Shown here piece by piece: positions 11,686 to 23,717 of a stretch of DNA of 64,000 bases. Numbering within the stretch: position 1 is the first letter of the stretch; the number at the start of each line of letters is the position of its first letter. Source of the stretch: Brienomyrus brachyistius (Eukaryota; Chordata; Actinopteri; Osteoglossiformes; Mormyridae). Under the pieces are notes generated by a model, which saw nothing but the letters and a program-made list of their open reading frames with translations, was not told where the DNA came from and did no database searches. Position numbers and translations under genes: made by a program. The stretch spans positions 1 through 64,000 of the forward strand of contig NW_026042412.1 in the NCBI RefSeq assembly GCF_023856365.1. Reading direction: 5' to 3'.

Positions 11686-11770
11686 ATTGCATTACATTTT
11701 TTTTGTATCCACTCCTTTATTTCGTGTTTATTGTTTGTTAGGTGTAATGTCTGTCTTATGTTAGTTATAT
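11679..11770 (+). repeat. Second copy of the dispersed repeat at 8,508-8,605
   Basis: 'aaatctggtcattgcat', 'atttcgtgtttattgttt' and 'aggtgtaatgtctgtcttat' occur at both places with a few changes. The class is unknown. It is fused to LINE-A on its left and a SINE on its right. Confidence 0.6.
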
Positions 11771-11912
11771 CCATCCATCCATTTTCCAAACTGCTTATCC
11801 TACTGGGTCGCGGGGTGGTCCGGAACCTATCCCGGAATGTGGAATGGGCACGAGGCAGGGAACAATCCAGGATGGGGGGCAGCCCATCACAGGGCACACT
11901 CACACACAAATC
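11768..11912 (-). mobile_element. SINE 3' fragment (tRNA-derived, GGAT-tailed family)
   Basis: This contains the 3' half of the SINE seen complete at 50,628-50,976: GGAT tail, 'aaactgcttatcctactggg', 'gggcacgaggcagggaacaa'. The tRNA-like head is missing. Confidence 0.75.
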
Positions 11913-12307
11913 GTGATTATATTATTGCACTATACTGTATAATAAAAAGTAAACTTAATACCAGTTGTGGTAATAAAGTGCACAGAGAGTAAGAGAGAGT
12001 AGGTTTCACATAAACGTATGTTCATTAGCATTTAGTATTCTGATGGCTTTTGGGGTTAGAAGCTCTTATTAAATCTGGTTGTTCTGCAATGCATACTGCG
12101 GTAACGTTTACCAGAGGGCAGAAGTTCAAACATCTCATGTGCTGGGTGCGTGGGATCTTTTTTAAATATAATTATGCATATGTAGAACTAGGGATATGAT
12201 CCTGTTAAGTATGATAGTTCTGTCTCATTATTGCAGGATCGACATCCATAGTAACTGTGGTGATCTATCCATTTGTGTGCATGTCTGTGTGTGTGGTGTG
12301 CGAGCGG

Positions 12308-12570
12308 GGGTATACCTATCCTACCCCATAGCGTGATAAATACCTGTTTTTTTTTTCCCTATGGGGACCACGAAACTGAAAACCAGGAAAACTCTATTTT
12401 ATAAAAATCTGTGACTGCTGTGGAAAAACTAAAAATGCAAAACCTCTTTTATTTTGCTTGGTTACTTATGGTTATGGTTAGGGCAGGGTGGGGGTTAAGA
12501 TTGTCATAGTTAGCGTTAGCATTTATCCAATAGAAGTCAATGAGCGGGCCCCATAAGGATAGGTATACCC
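12308..12570. mobile_element. MITE with about 20-bp terminal inverted repeats
   Basis: The left end reads GGGTATACCTATCCTACCCCATAG and the right end CCCATAAGGATAGGTATACCC, imperfect reverse complements. The interior has 'ggttatggttagggcagggt'. There is no coding capacity. It is flanked by TG-rich sequence, so I could not define a target duplication. Confidence 0.75.
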
Positions 12571-12657
12571 TATGTGTGTGCATGTGTGTGTTTGTCCATA
12601 TTGCCTGGGCTTCAGGATACCTCATAACCCGGAACTTCATCAGAAGTAGTTAGAAAA

Positions 12658-12705
12658 TGGATGAATGGATGGATGGATGGATGGATGGATGGATGGATGG
12701 ATGGA
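12658..12705. repeat. (GGAT)n microsatellite
   Basis: About ten tandem GGAT units. This is the tail motif of the SINE family in this window, but no SINE body is attached here. Confidence 0.9.
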
Positions 12706-13081
12706 CAGATCAATAAAAGTACAGAACATCCATTTTACAAAGAACCATCAACACTAAATGTATGCACTGGTCATGCTCCTGGAAATTAAACTTTTCTGGA
12801 AAGCAGCATGTTCATAAATTAGCTGCTGTTATACCTTGGGGGAACAAATGCAGATGAAATTGTAAAACAAACTGCAGTGGCAAAACAGTTCTGGCTGCCT
12901 GTGCTGCCCTGCCTGCCCGCCCTCCTGCCCATTACGTCCTGCCTGTGCCACCCTCCTGCCTGCCCTCCTGCCTGTTTACGTCTTTCCTGTGTGCCCTGCT
13001 GCCAGTTATTCTGTATTTACATCCGGACTTAACTAATTGAACCATATAAACCATATAAATCAGGACTTTGTTAACCTGACT

Positions 13082-13285
13082 TCTGCCCTGTGGAGGATGG
13101 GCTCCCCCTTTCACTCTGGTTCCTCCAAAGGTTTCTTACTATGACTGAGTTTATCCTTGCCAATGTCGCTTTCTAATTTTTCAGGCTAGATCTTGCTCAC
13201 TGGGACAATTGGGCAGGGACAAAGTAAAGTGCTTTGAGACAATGTAAGGCTATGAAAATGTACTATACAAAATAAAGTGAATTGA
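13082..13285 (+). mobile_element. 3' tail fragment of the L2-like LINE family
   Basis: 'ggaggatgggctccccctt', 'caaaggtttctta', 'aaagtgctttgagacaatg' and the end 'ataaagtgaattgactt' match the reversed end of the LINE at 57,060. Only the 3' untranslated tail is present. Confidence 0.65.
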
Positions 13286-15150
13286 CTTGAGTAATGTGGC
13301 ACAAAGCAACCCTTCTTTGCCACAGGAAATGTCTGGTGCAATTTCTTTTTTAATTGTACATGTCAATTGCATAATACCCTAAACTAATTCATTATTATTT
13401 CTATTATTATCATCATCATCAGTATTTCATTAGTATTCCATGGTATTTAGATTTTTCAGGAATCAGTGTGTGTACTGTATACTTTTTAATTTATTTGCAC
13501 TATGTGTAGTGTCTCTGCAGCTGTATATACTTGCTGCATTATGCACAAGAACTTCCCTCAGGCATCAGTATAGTTAATCAAATGTAATATTTCTTGCTTG
13601 TTTATTAAGTTGTTTTAGGTATTTTGTGTGTTCCACTTAATTTAGTGTTAATTAGTCCCTAGTTGACTCAGGTTTAGTTAGATTTTTCCTTCTGTTGTTC
13701 CTCTGCATCATGCTACTGTCATAAAATTTCAATGTCTTACCTAACTTAAGAGTTTTGTGCATTGTGTTTTGGAGAGAAAAGAAATCATTACTTTTTTTCT
13801 TTAGATTCATCCACTGATTCTATCACCTATGACACATTCCCCCCTGAATATTTGTTTGTTTATTTATGTATTTGCTTGGGGGATGGAATTAACAAACAGA
13901 AATAACTGAATGAATCAGGGTAGTGAAAAACATTTATAAACTTATCATTTTGGTATTGGTACGATCCTGTTCTGGTTTAGTTAGCCGAGGGAGTAAATCA
14001 TCCGGAGTTTCATCTCTCAATCTCCTCCTACACCCACTCAGCATCACAGTATGGACTCCCCAATGCAACTGATCTGCACGTATTTGTACTCTGGGAGGAA
14101 ATTGAAAGCCCCCATAGGAAAAACTCAAAGCCTACAGACATATGCACAAAAACCAGGGGACATGCTCAGTTCTGCAGGCCTGGAAGTGTGAAGAGAAGGC
14201 TATTTTTATTGAGTTTCCCCTCTGCCCCTGGTAAAGATGAAACATGCACAAGTCATTAAACACACATATACTTACATGAAAGTCTGACTGATACTGGAGC
14301 TTCCAGTGCCCGTAAACCAGGTACTGGGGTACTCCATTTCCTTCTTGATAATTAGCGCCATTGAAAAAAAAAACGGTGCCTTTCCTAATATTAACTGACT
14401 CTCAGACAAATGTACTGCTTGAAGACCCTGCCACTATTCGCATTTTCCAGCAGGAGTCACAAATCTTCATTGCATTCAGTTTATTCTCAGATGAGCTCAT
14501 GCATGTTTCTATGTGCATCTTTACACTTAAACAAATACAGCTAACCTCTGTTGTTATATTCCATATATATTTGTCGTGACTGGCCTTTTTTCTCAAATGA
14601 TGGATTTCTGAAACTAAAACTGACAGTATTCTAAAATATTTATATTGCCACATCATCGACACACATGTTCTAATATGACATAGCATTCCCCTGGACCATA
14701 GTGCGACTTAGAGACAAGATATAACATGCCCTTCACGGTTTTAAAACACTAGATAGGTGCAACACTTAATGTCAACGTTGTCAATGTCAATGTTGACTTA
14801 ATGTCAACGTTAAATTCATGGATTCGCAAATTAAGTAACACGGTTACAGTACAAAAACGAGCAGAGCTGTGTATGGCATGACTATCTCGCGGCGGCGACA
14901 AAATATGCTTATCCTTCTAATTATCAGAAGAAAATATATTTGCAAGCACAAGCCGTTCACGGCTTCCGTACAAAAAGCTGTCACTACGCTACAGGAAGAA
15001 TACACGACCAATATAGGATTTACACAAGTCTGCTTCTTTTGTTTTATTTAGTAACAACTTTCACAAAAATTGACAGCAATACTGCTAAAAGTGCAGATCT
15101 GTTGCCAAATTAAATAAACAAAGAAATTAATCATAAAAATATTCAAAGTA
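13286..15150. other. No gene recognised
   Basis: AT-rich DNA. The short frames at 13,934-14,128 and 14,361-14,686 show no domain. A small cluster of repeated 'aatgtcaacgtt' words lies at 14,770-14,815. Confidence 0.5.
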
Positions 15151-15158
15151 TATACAGC

Positions 15159-15303
15159 CAGGGGCGCCGCTAGCAATTTTGGGCCCTATGACAAAATATG
15201 AGGTTGGGCCCCCCTACCACACCCATTCAGATCTCTGGGGGCCCCTAAAGGGCGTGGGCCCTTAGAATTGTCCCAACTTTCCCCCCCTTAGCGGCGCCCC
15301 CTG
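15159..15303. mobile_element. hAT-type MITE with 8-bp target duplication
   Basis: The 145-bp element starts CAGGGGCGCCGCTAG and ends TTAGCGGCGCCCCCTG, near-perfect inverted termini of CAGGGG type. It is flanked by TATACAGC on both sides (15,151-15,158 and 15,304-15,311), an exact 8-bp duplication as expected for hAT integration. It is non-coding. Confidence 0.9.
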
Positions 15304-15311
15304 TATACAGC

Positions 15312-17215
15312 TAACCATTTCCAATCGAAAAGTACATACATGTCTCCAATATAAGTTATACAATGGAGCGCAGATAAAACTTTTTAAATAGTAATTAACC
15401 AAACTATATAAAGAATACAAGTTTGAATACAGGTAATTTGTATAAATTTTACTGTGTTCAGACTGAAAAATCAGCACCAGCCTTACACACATTGCAGTTC
15501 TGCTTTTTTCTTCTTTTAGCATAATTACCCGTTTCACGTTCACGAGGCAGAAGATCCCTGCAAATGTGAAAATTCACAAGTAACAGGCACCATTAACCTC
15601 AAGCCATAACAGTCTGCTAGCCTGAACAATAGCAAACTCTATGTATTACCAATTATTACGCAGGTTGTCACTTTATCAAATCATGACTGTTACTAAGAAG
15701 TGGGAGTGAAACGCGTGTCACGAGATCTCGCGATATTACAACATGACGAGATTTCTCGTTGGAGCGAAAAGCCGTTTCACGATATGCGCTGCAAATGAGC
15801 TGCTGTAAATATGTCGGCATCTGACTAAATTACTATAGTAGATACCCCAGACACTTTTGAATCTTTTGTGTGTCAGCATTTCGGGTGCCCGGCGGAAATA
15901 TAAATGGCGAAAGGGAGACAGACAAAACACGAACCATCTGTAAGGACTGTAGAAAGCTAATGCCGCACACAGCGGCTTAATGCTACTACTAACTACTATG
16001 CAAAGCCAATTTGCAGCACCATCATAGCTCTTTATTTAAATTCACTGCACCGGTGAAGAAAACATTTTTTAAAAAATGTTATGTTTATTATTGGGTGCTT
16101 TCCACTTCATGCACCCACATACAGCGCTAGCTTTAAAGCAATGCATTCTGGTCCTGACGCAATGCATCATGGTTATATTTTTTATCGCCCGTTGCATTAC
16201 GTCACCATGTCACATGGTACCAAAACTCGCCGGCGAGAGCAAGACACATCAGGCAGCACCTCTTAGCAGGCTGCACAGGCTGGATCCGCCTCCATTACGA
16301 CACAACTTTGCCCTTATTGGCTTAAGATTTTAGTTACATACATGACGTTTGTATATCTGCTATTTCTCCCGGAGAAGCAGGTAAGCGGTAACTGCTTTTC
16401 AATTAATTTACTTGGTAAAATTAAATTTAAATAAATGATATGAATATTGTAATAGTACTCGTGAGCTTTGTTTGTTGTTAGTTACTATAATGTTGCGCTG
16501 CTTTATTTGTTTAATCGTCTTGTCTGTGAAGACATTCAAGTTAATCAAATAAGAACTGCACTGTACACTGTACATGACCATAAAAACTTTGAATCCTTGA
16601 AATAAATGTTTTTTTGATCTTTTCCTTGGCAGTTATCTTTTTACACAGGGCCTCTATGTACACAATAGTTATTTTTTTTCACGACTAACAGTATGGATCA
16701 GGAGTTGGTTATTGTAAAAGAAGTAATGTGCATGCAGGTGATATTTGTATAGATTTATATTTACCCCTAGGTGATAAGTTTGACAGTCATTTCTTTTACC
16801 GTTTGGCCTCTCGGTTGAACATAATAGTGGCGCGAGCAGCTCCACTTGGTTTTTTAAAAATACTCAGCCATGAACTTTTTGGTGAACTCAGGTGAATCCC
16901 TTCCTTCAGTAGTAAACCTTGGTAGTTTCAGCCGTTTACACATTGTCTCACTAAAAGGTTGATAATATATTTGTCCTTTTACATAGTGATAAAATATACG
17001 CGATAAAAATGTGAATAATTCATAGATTCAGGACTAACAAAGTAGCTAACAGAAACTCAGACTAACAAAAGGTGCAAATACATACTCAAGTTGGTTCCAT
17101 TGTGTTGATTACATTATAATGTTTACATTGTAATGATTATATCATGGATATTTGGCATACTTTTTATAAAATCGTAATTCTTATATTCTGCGTTATATAG
17201 TGCTAAATAATATTC
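15312..17215. other. No gene recognised
   Basis: AT-rich. The frames at 15,262-15,543, 15,736-15,930 and 16,076-16,333 carry no recognisable domain. I see no convincing exon with splice sites. Confidence 0.45.
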
Positions 17216-17218
17216 CAT

Positions 17219-17450
17219 AGATGGATGGACTTTATTAATCCCCGTGGGGAAATTGTGTTTTTTATGTCTCCCTCAACTTACTCTTTGTGGAGTAAGTTGT
17301 CCGCGAAGTGCAGCTACCTGTTGGGGCGCCCAGGGAGCTGGGGGTTAAGGGCCTTGCTCAAGGACCCACAGACGTGCTGAGGCTGGGTTAGTTTCAACTG
17401 GTGACCTCATTACAGGCACAAGGACTGACCCCTGCCCCCCAACTGTGTAT
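17219..17450. repeat. Dispersed repeat related to 41,258-41,480
   Basis: Shared blocks are 'actttatt', 'ggaaattgt', 'gagtaagttgtc(c/t)gcgaag', 'gagctgggggttaagggcc' and 'gctgggtt'. The 41-kb copy reads 'gggtttgaaccagcgacc', resembling a pol III B box in reverse, so both may be a tRNA-derived SINE. Confidence 0.6.
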
Positions 17451-17459
17451 GAGTAGCAT

Positions 17460-18540
17460 TTATGCTGTTTCTTGAGTGTGAGCTAGTACATAAACCAGCT
17501 AGTGCTCACCATTGCAAAAATACTCTAGCTTTCTGTCATACACATTTTTTTATTTTCTTACATTGTCCGTTTTTGTTCATAGTCTGTAATATTCTGAATA
17601 ACGACAATGTAGAGGAAAAACAGATTAAATTCTCCTTGTTTGTAATTTCCCCATGTAATCCACTGCCTTGTGGTAAGAGGTGCAAAAGTCAGACGCGTTG
17701 AATGATGAGGATACGATATTGAGTTTAGTTCTTGAGAGGATTTATTCATATGATATTTTAACACACAGTACTTTGAACTGGTTTGTTTGGCGCAAAAGGG
17801 CCGATATGCAGACACCATCACACATGGCAAATACGGTCAATGACTGTTTCACTTTGCACCTTCAGCCCTGAGCCGCGTAATCTCAGCACCTTTAATAACA
17901 ACCATTGCTGCCTCCTACAGGTGGGAATACACTTAGACAATAGTAAATATCACTAAGGCAGGCAAGTACCTCTCGTTTCAAGTGTTGCAATACTATATAA
18001 CATTATATTATAAACAATAAATACGAATAAATAAAAACATTAAACAAATAAACATAATCAATAATATTCATGAATAATTATGCTTAATATACAAATAAAA
18101 GAATAGCTCCTGCAGATGATTTCAGATAACTACTGGAACAATGAGTTCTGGAGGGGAGCAAGCTCTGTTACATGCTATAGAAATGTTGATCTGATTCCTT
18201 TCATTATCAGATTGTTACCACTGTTAAAAACCACAGATATTGTATTCTGATTGTATGCATTTCCTTATTAGGGCATGTCAGTTACTTCTGTTAAAAAATC
18301 CGTTTATTCTGACGTCGTAAATTTCCTGATCAGAGTTTACCCTCTTTAAAGTGATGGAGGTCCACTTGTGCCAAAGATACATCGATATGCATATGAGATT
18401 TCGTTTGTGCCAAAAATATGTAAATAGCACACAGTCCATGTCGACTGAGCATGTGACAAAGAATTTTTCTGTGACAATTCTATTTTGTCAATGAGTTTGT
18501 CTGTGGAGCCCCTGAAGGGACCTAATGGTGTCCGCTAATT
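17460..18540. other. No gene recognised
   Basis: AT-rich spacer. Short frames at 17,462-17,871 on both strands show no domain. Confidence 0.5.
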
Positions 18541-18544
18541 AGAT

Positions 18545-20056
18545 ACCCAGAAATAAACTGTGTGGCTCCTCCCCAAGCATTGCTGCCCAAACAGCAGCTT
18601 CCTCCTTATGCCACCGAGGGAGGAGTAGCCAGTGGTTCCCCTGCCCCTTCCCCTCTCCCCCCTGCAGACGAGGATCATAACCATTCAGCACCCGACTCTA
18701 CCTCCTTCTCGGTGAAGAAGTGCCGTGGCGAAACGCTCAGGCAGCAGGACGAGGTAGCAGAAATTCTTGCCCCTATGTTGGTATGTCCAAATCCTCAAGG
18801 GGGAGATAAGGTTTGCTCATCTGACACTGTAGATGAAGGAGTTGAACATAAGAACATAAGAACTATACAAACGAGACGAGGCCATTCGGCCCATCAAGCT
18901 CGCTTGGGGAGAACTAAACTAATAGCTCAGAGTCGTTAAAATCTTATCTAGCTCTGATTTAAAGGAACCCAAGGATTCAGCTTGCACTACATTATCAGGA
19001 AGACTATTCCATACTCTACACGCTGCGTAAAGAAGTGCTTCCTTAAATCCAGCTTGAAATGTTCTCCCGCTAATTTCCACCTATGGCCACGAGTTCGTGT
19101 ATTTAAACTAATGCTGAAGTAACTATTTGGTTGAACAGCATCCAAACCTGTTAGAATCTTATATACCTGGATCATGTCCCCCCTCAATCTCCTTTGCTTG
19201 AGACTGAACAGATTTAGCTCAAGTAACCGTTCCTCGTATGACATTCCTCTAAGACCAGGAATCATTTTTGTGGCCCTACGCTGCACCTTTTCTAAGGCCA
19301 CAATGTCCTTTTTAAGATATGGTGACCAAACCTGCACACAATATTCTAGGTGAGGTCTCACCAAGGAATTGTATAATCTTAGCATTACCTCCCTTGACTT
19401 AAACTCCACACACCTGGAGATATACCCCAACATCCTATTGGCCTTTTTTATTGCTTCCCCACACTGGCGAGAATGGGACATGGAAGCATCAACATACACA
19501 CCAAGGTCTTTCTCATGATCAGCTACCTTTATTTCAGTGACACCCATGAAATACCTGTACTTTATATTTCTGCTCCCTAGATGGAGTACCTTATATTTAT
19601 CGACGTTAAATTTCATCTGCCAGGTATCGGCCCAGTCACTAATTAAATCAAGATCCCGCTGTAGCTGCTGAGCCACTAATTCAGTATCTGCTACACCACC
19701 CACCTTGGTGTCATCTGCAAATTTCACCAGTTTACTGTATATATTGGTATCCATATCATTTATGTAAATTAGGAACAATAGTGGTCCTAAAATCGAACCC
19801 TGCGGTACCCCACTATGAACGCAAGCCCACTGTGAGTTGAAGGACATTGCCAGTGACCTGCTGGACCCCAGGCAGAACAGGCCTCACCATGCGACAGCCC
19901 TTCAGAGACTGGTCCTCCTGCGCATGGACTGGGGCATGATGCATCAGTTTAAACAGGAGCCTGGTAAATCCTGCGAGTGCTACACCAAGCGACTGATGGC
20001 AGCATTCTCCAACTACAGTGGGATGGACTCCACAACGGACCGAGAGTGTATGTGAT
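18545..20056 (+). pseudogene. Retroelement gag-like frame split by a LINE insertion
   Basis: A proline-rich plus-strand frame (18,562-18,844; LLPKQQLPPYATEGG, SPAPSPLPPADEDH) is interrupted by a minus-strand LINE-A copy. Gag-like sequence resumes at about 19,837 (DIASDLLDPRQNRPHHATAL, QFKQEPGKSCECYTKRLMAA). The second part has a minus-strand relative at about 54,850-55,330. The content suggests a gypsy- or ERV-type gag that recognises tRNA or nucleic acid poorly defined from sequence alone. No zinc knuckle is attached here; a CCHC-like remnant lies at 23,190-23,260. The class remains uncertain. Confidence 0.4.
18845..19847 (-). mobile_element. LINE-A reverse transcriptase, longest copy (286-codon frame)
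   Basis: Polymerase motifs appear in order: SGVPQGSILGPLLFLIYIND, KFADDTKVGG (catalytic Asp pair), MKFNVDKYKVLHLG, EKDLGVYVD, PHLEYCVQVWSPYL, MIPGLRGMSYEERLLELNLF and HRWKLAGEHF. These place it in the Jockey superfamily (CR1/L2-like). Endonuclease and the N-terminal half of the polymerase are missing, as in a typical 5'-truncated LINE. The 3' end (18,845-18,990) contains 'aggccattcggcccatcaa'. It is the best-preserved of four LINE-A copies in the window and is inserted in a gag-like frame. Confidence 0.85.
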
Positions 20057-20458
20057 GTAAAATACACTAAGATAGGTAAAAACTCTTTTGTGGACTAAGT
20101 AAAACAAACATTTTATGTTCTAGTTTTCTTAAAACTACTGAAACAAATAATTGGCTACACTGCAGTTCCGCTGTTTTGTTTGGCACCCCTGCATGTCGTG
20201 CATTGTGTGGAAAAAACCTGAAGGCTGAGGAATGTTACGTAACACAGCTAGAATGTAAAAACTCTCTCTGGTGTAATTCACTGCATAAAACCAATGGTGT
20301 TAAGTGTGATGTCTTCTTCATAACACTCCCTGATGTTTGTGTCCGTGACCATGAGATAGGGTGGGCTGCTTTTCTTCCTTCCTTTGACTAGTATTCCTCC
20401 TAAATTGTTCATCTGTATTTGCTGCATTGGTACTTGATGTGCGTGTGCCTTGTGTCAC

Positions 20459-20720
20459 GATCGCCATTTAACGGGAGCGGCGGACGGGCAGGAAACAGGC
20501 AAGGCAGGCAGGATACGGGGATTTATTAGGAACACGGGGTGCAGGAAACATCTCACGCAGACGGACTTCAATGACGGACACTGAACTCTAGTAAGACATG
20601 AACTCAAATAGACAGGACTGATTGAAAATAATCGGACACAGCTGGGTACGATCAGGGAAGCACACGTGGATAATCAGGGGGCGTGGCACACACGGTGGTC
20701 AGACTGTCCGGGACCTCCTC
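20459..20720 (-). mobile_element. LTR-like repeat, copy 2
   Basis: Starts 'tgtcacgatcg' and contains 'aacatctcacgcagac', 'gggaagcacacgtgg' and 'ggggcgtggcacacac', all shared with the copies at 1-262 and 46,566-46,842. The right-hand end is fused to a GC-rich internal region instead of ending TGACA. Confidence 0.6.
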
Positions 20721-20998
20721 GGGGACTAGGGCAGGAAAGTCTGGAGCTGGGTCAGGGACAGGAGTGGGGCCAGGAACAAGAGCCCCAGGGGGCACAGTCA
20801 TTTGAGGCGGAGGGAGCGCCTCGGGCGTGGGCTCTGGGGCCGCAGGGGGCAGCGGAGGCGGCTGCTCAGGAGCTACGGGCAAAGCAGGCGGCGGCTGCTC
20901 GGGCTCTGGGGCCGCAGGGGGCAGCGGAGGCGGCTGCTCGGGCTGCGCAGGAGCTATGGGCGACGAAGGCAACTGCTCAGACGCTGTAGCAGGAACCC
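20721..20998. repeat. GC-rich tandem block attached to LTR-like copy 2
   Basis: Imperfect tandem units of about 73 bp built on 'gctctggggccgcagggggc' and 'agcggaggcggctgctc' begin near 20,831 and 20,904. The minus strand reads as repeats rich in PPLPPAAPEPEQ. The same words occur at 1,200-1,290, so this belongs to the element and not to a host gene. Confidence 0.6.
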
Positions 20999-21560
20999 AG
21001 GACTTTATGCTCAGCCCACTGCTGTTAACTCCGATGACTCACAACTGAGCAGCAATGCACATTTCGAATTCCATCATCAACATCAGGCAGATGACAAGAC
21101 TGTTGTGGGTCTCATCAATAAAAACGGTGACTCAGCATACAAAGAGGAAGTGTGATGACTATCGGACTGCTGCAGAGCCAACAACCTGTCTCTGAATGTT
21201 GACCAAAGAGATGGTTGTTGACGTTAGAAGAACACAAAACACAGAGTGACCACTCTCTGCTGCACATCGATGGCTCATCTGTGGAGATCGTAGAGAGTAC
21301 CAGATTCCTTGTTGTCCATCTGGCGGAGAATCTCACCAGGTCCTTCAACATCAGCTCCATAGTAAGGAAAGCACAGCAGCACCTCTACTCTCCACGGAAG
21401 CTCAGAAAAGCCCATCTCCCATTCTCACACTCTATTGGGGAACTGTTGAAAGCACCCTGAGCAGCTGCATCACGGTCTGCTTTGAGAACTGTGTCGCCTC
21501 AGATCACAAGTCCCTACAACAGATAGTGATGACAGGTGAGAAAATCATTGGGAGTATCGT
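20990..21560 (+). mobile_element. Rex-type LINE fragment, part 1
   Basis: Broken frames give DDKTVVGLINKNGDSAYKEEV (after the catalytic site), NNLSLNVDQR, HIDGSSVEIVESTRFLVVHL, SIVRKAQQHLYSPRKLRKAH and a C-terminal block. This is the order seen in Rex1/Babar-like fish LINE polymerases. Stops and frameshifts make it inactive. It breaks off at about 21,560 and resumes at about 22,335. Confidence 0.65.
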
Positions 21561-22335
21561 GTTAGAGAAATATGTACTTTTTTTATCATCATTTTGCTAG
21601 ACGCTTAGAAACAACACCCTGCCGCAGCTTGATCTTAATTGAGCAATAACACGTCTCAAGAACTGTCGCTTGAATATTTCCACCCCATATATGGTGACAA
21701 ACAATGTTCAATGTCAGTTGCATATCCTGTTTGTGTACCTCAATAAAAGACACTGCGAGGGGAGTTACTCTTTCGAAGTTGGCTGAGTTCGACTGAGAGG
21801 CTGACACCTCGAGGTCAGGACCGGGCTTCCCTTTGTAAGGAAAAGTGGTAAAAATGTCCCAAGGTTCTTGGTTGATCATTTGAATGCAGACAATGTTAGG
21901 AATTTATGATCATGGGGGAAGCCAGGGAGAGAATGGGGGTTCCAGTTGGCACCACTATGGTGATAAGGATAAGATAAGGTGATAAGAATTGAATTACAAT
22001 GATCATAAAAGTCTCCACCCTGTCCTGTCCCGTCCCTGTCTCAGGATCCTCACACTCCAGGGGGTCACTCTTTATATGTAAATTCACTCACAACACCTAC
22101 ACACAACACCTTGGTGGGGAGGGCCTTTTTGGGTATAAAGGGGGGTGAAGAACTGTCTTCAATTTGTATCTGAGCTGCCTTTCAGTACCCGGTGTGTCTC
22201 TACACTGTATTACATTGTATTATTTTTGCTGTTCAATAAACCATCATTTTGCTGAAACTGCGGAGACTCTGCAAGTGGATTCCCTACACCTTGCAGCAAG
22301 TAAAACGTCATCACAGCTGTCTGTGTTGTTCTGTG
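21560..22335 (+). mobile_element. Insertion inside the LINE, LTR-like
   Basis: The LINE polymerase tail is interrupted here. The right part has a TATA-like 'gggtataaagg' (about 22,132) and an AATAAA (about 22,224), about 90 bp apart, then about 90 bp more, as in a U3-R-U5 arrangement. I could not define exact ends or a target duplication. No coding frame is recognisable. Confidence 0.4.
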
Positions 22336-22600
22336 TTCAGAGACTGGTTTGTTTCCAGCGCATCTTCAGAAGAAGATTCACACCACACACTGCATCCGCA
22401 AAGCCACCACCATTGTGGATGACCCCACCCACCCCTCACATTATCGTTTCACCCTCCTGCCTTCTGGAAATAGGTCCCGGAGCATTCGGGCCTTCACAGC
22501 CAGACTCAAACAGCTTTATCCCCCATGCCGTCAGACTACTGAACTCTCAGGGACTAATCTGATACCACACACACATACACTCATTAACACACTTTATTAT
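22335..22600 (+). mobile_element. Rex-type LINE fragment, part 2 (C-terminus)
   Basis: Continues the interrupted LINE: IRKATTIVDDPTHPSHYRF, TLLPSGNRSRSIRAF and ARLKQLYPP are the conserved extreme C-terminal region of this LINE class. Confidence 0.65.
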
Positions 22601-23034
22601 TTAACTACTATTTTTTATCTTATTGTCGCCATGTTTACAGTTACTTTTATTTATTTTTATTGCTACCTCATTGGACAACCAAACTGCGCCTTCTCAGTAC
22701 TGGGTTTACTGTGCTGTTTGTGCTCGTTGGTGTCAGTTGTCCTCTCTTTTTGCACTGTCCTGCAATGTTTGCACAGTTTTTGCTCATTATGCACCATACA
22801 GTATGTTGCTAGGTTGGTATGTGTTAGTCTTCTGTTAATTTAAGTAGCACCTTGGTCCGAGGGAAACAGTTTCTTTTGTAACTGTACTATACTCAACTGT
22901 GTAAAGTTAAAAATAACATTAAAGACCTACTTGACTTTTACTGAACAGGTGCTAAAGTGAAATTACTTGCTTCTGGGAAAGAACTCCAGCTGAAATTCTG
23001 TACAACAATTATGGGAGACATATGGGAAGGACGC

Positions 23035-23275
23035 GGTGTCAGACCTGCCCCAGTGGGACGAATGTGGTTTTCCTAGTAACAGCAGCTTCAGTCCCAATCA
23101 GATAAGCCAGATGCATCTGAAATTAGAGGAACGGGATCAGACTGGTTGCTCAGGGACTAATGTGGTAGAACTAAAACAGAGACAAATTGGACGGTGTTTC
23201 AATTGTGGGAAAATGAGACAAAGCAGGCAGAGGAGATGCGGGTGGCAAAGAAGCATGAGATAAGGAATGCAGAGA
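23035..23275 (+). pseudogene. Retroelement gag remnant with partial zinc knuckle
   Basis: A 75-codon frame ends QRQIGRCFNCGKMRQSRQRR. CFNCGK is the first half of a CCHC knuckle; the His and last Cys are not in register. It may belong with the gag-like pieces at 18.5-20.1 kb. Confidence 0.35.
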
Positions 23276-23717
23276 ATGTGGATGAGGGTGAGACTCCTGT
23301 GAAAACTGTGTATTGAAAATTAGGGCCATAGTATTGTCATCCATCCTGTCAGGGTATGGAAATACACTGAGGGTAAATGGCCTAATGCAGGAAGTGTCTT
23401 AATCCTATAACATCCAGCTGATTCAGGCTGTGGGGGACAGTGTAGTACTGCACTCTTCTGGCTGGGACCTTGAATAAATGAATGAATGTTACATTTATAC
23501 AGCCCTTTTCTAAGATACACAAAGAGCTTTACAGAAGCACTGGGGAGCCACTTCAACCCAAACGTGAGGCAGCAGGAGAGGGGGCCCAGGCAGAGAGAAC
23601 AGCCAACAAGACGGGTGCTTCCACAGACAGGACGGGGGCCCCGGCAGACCAACGCTGACGACTCCTGGGACCAAGTCAACAGAGCAGCTGTCGTCATTGT
23701 GACTCACCCTCATACAT

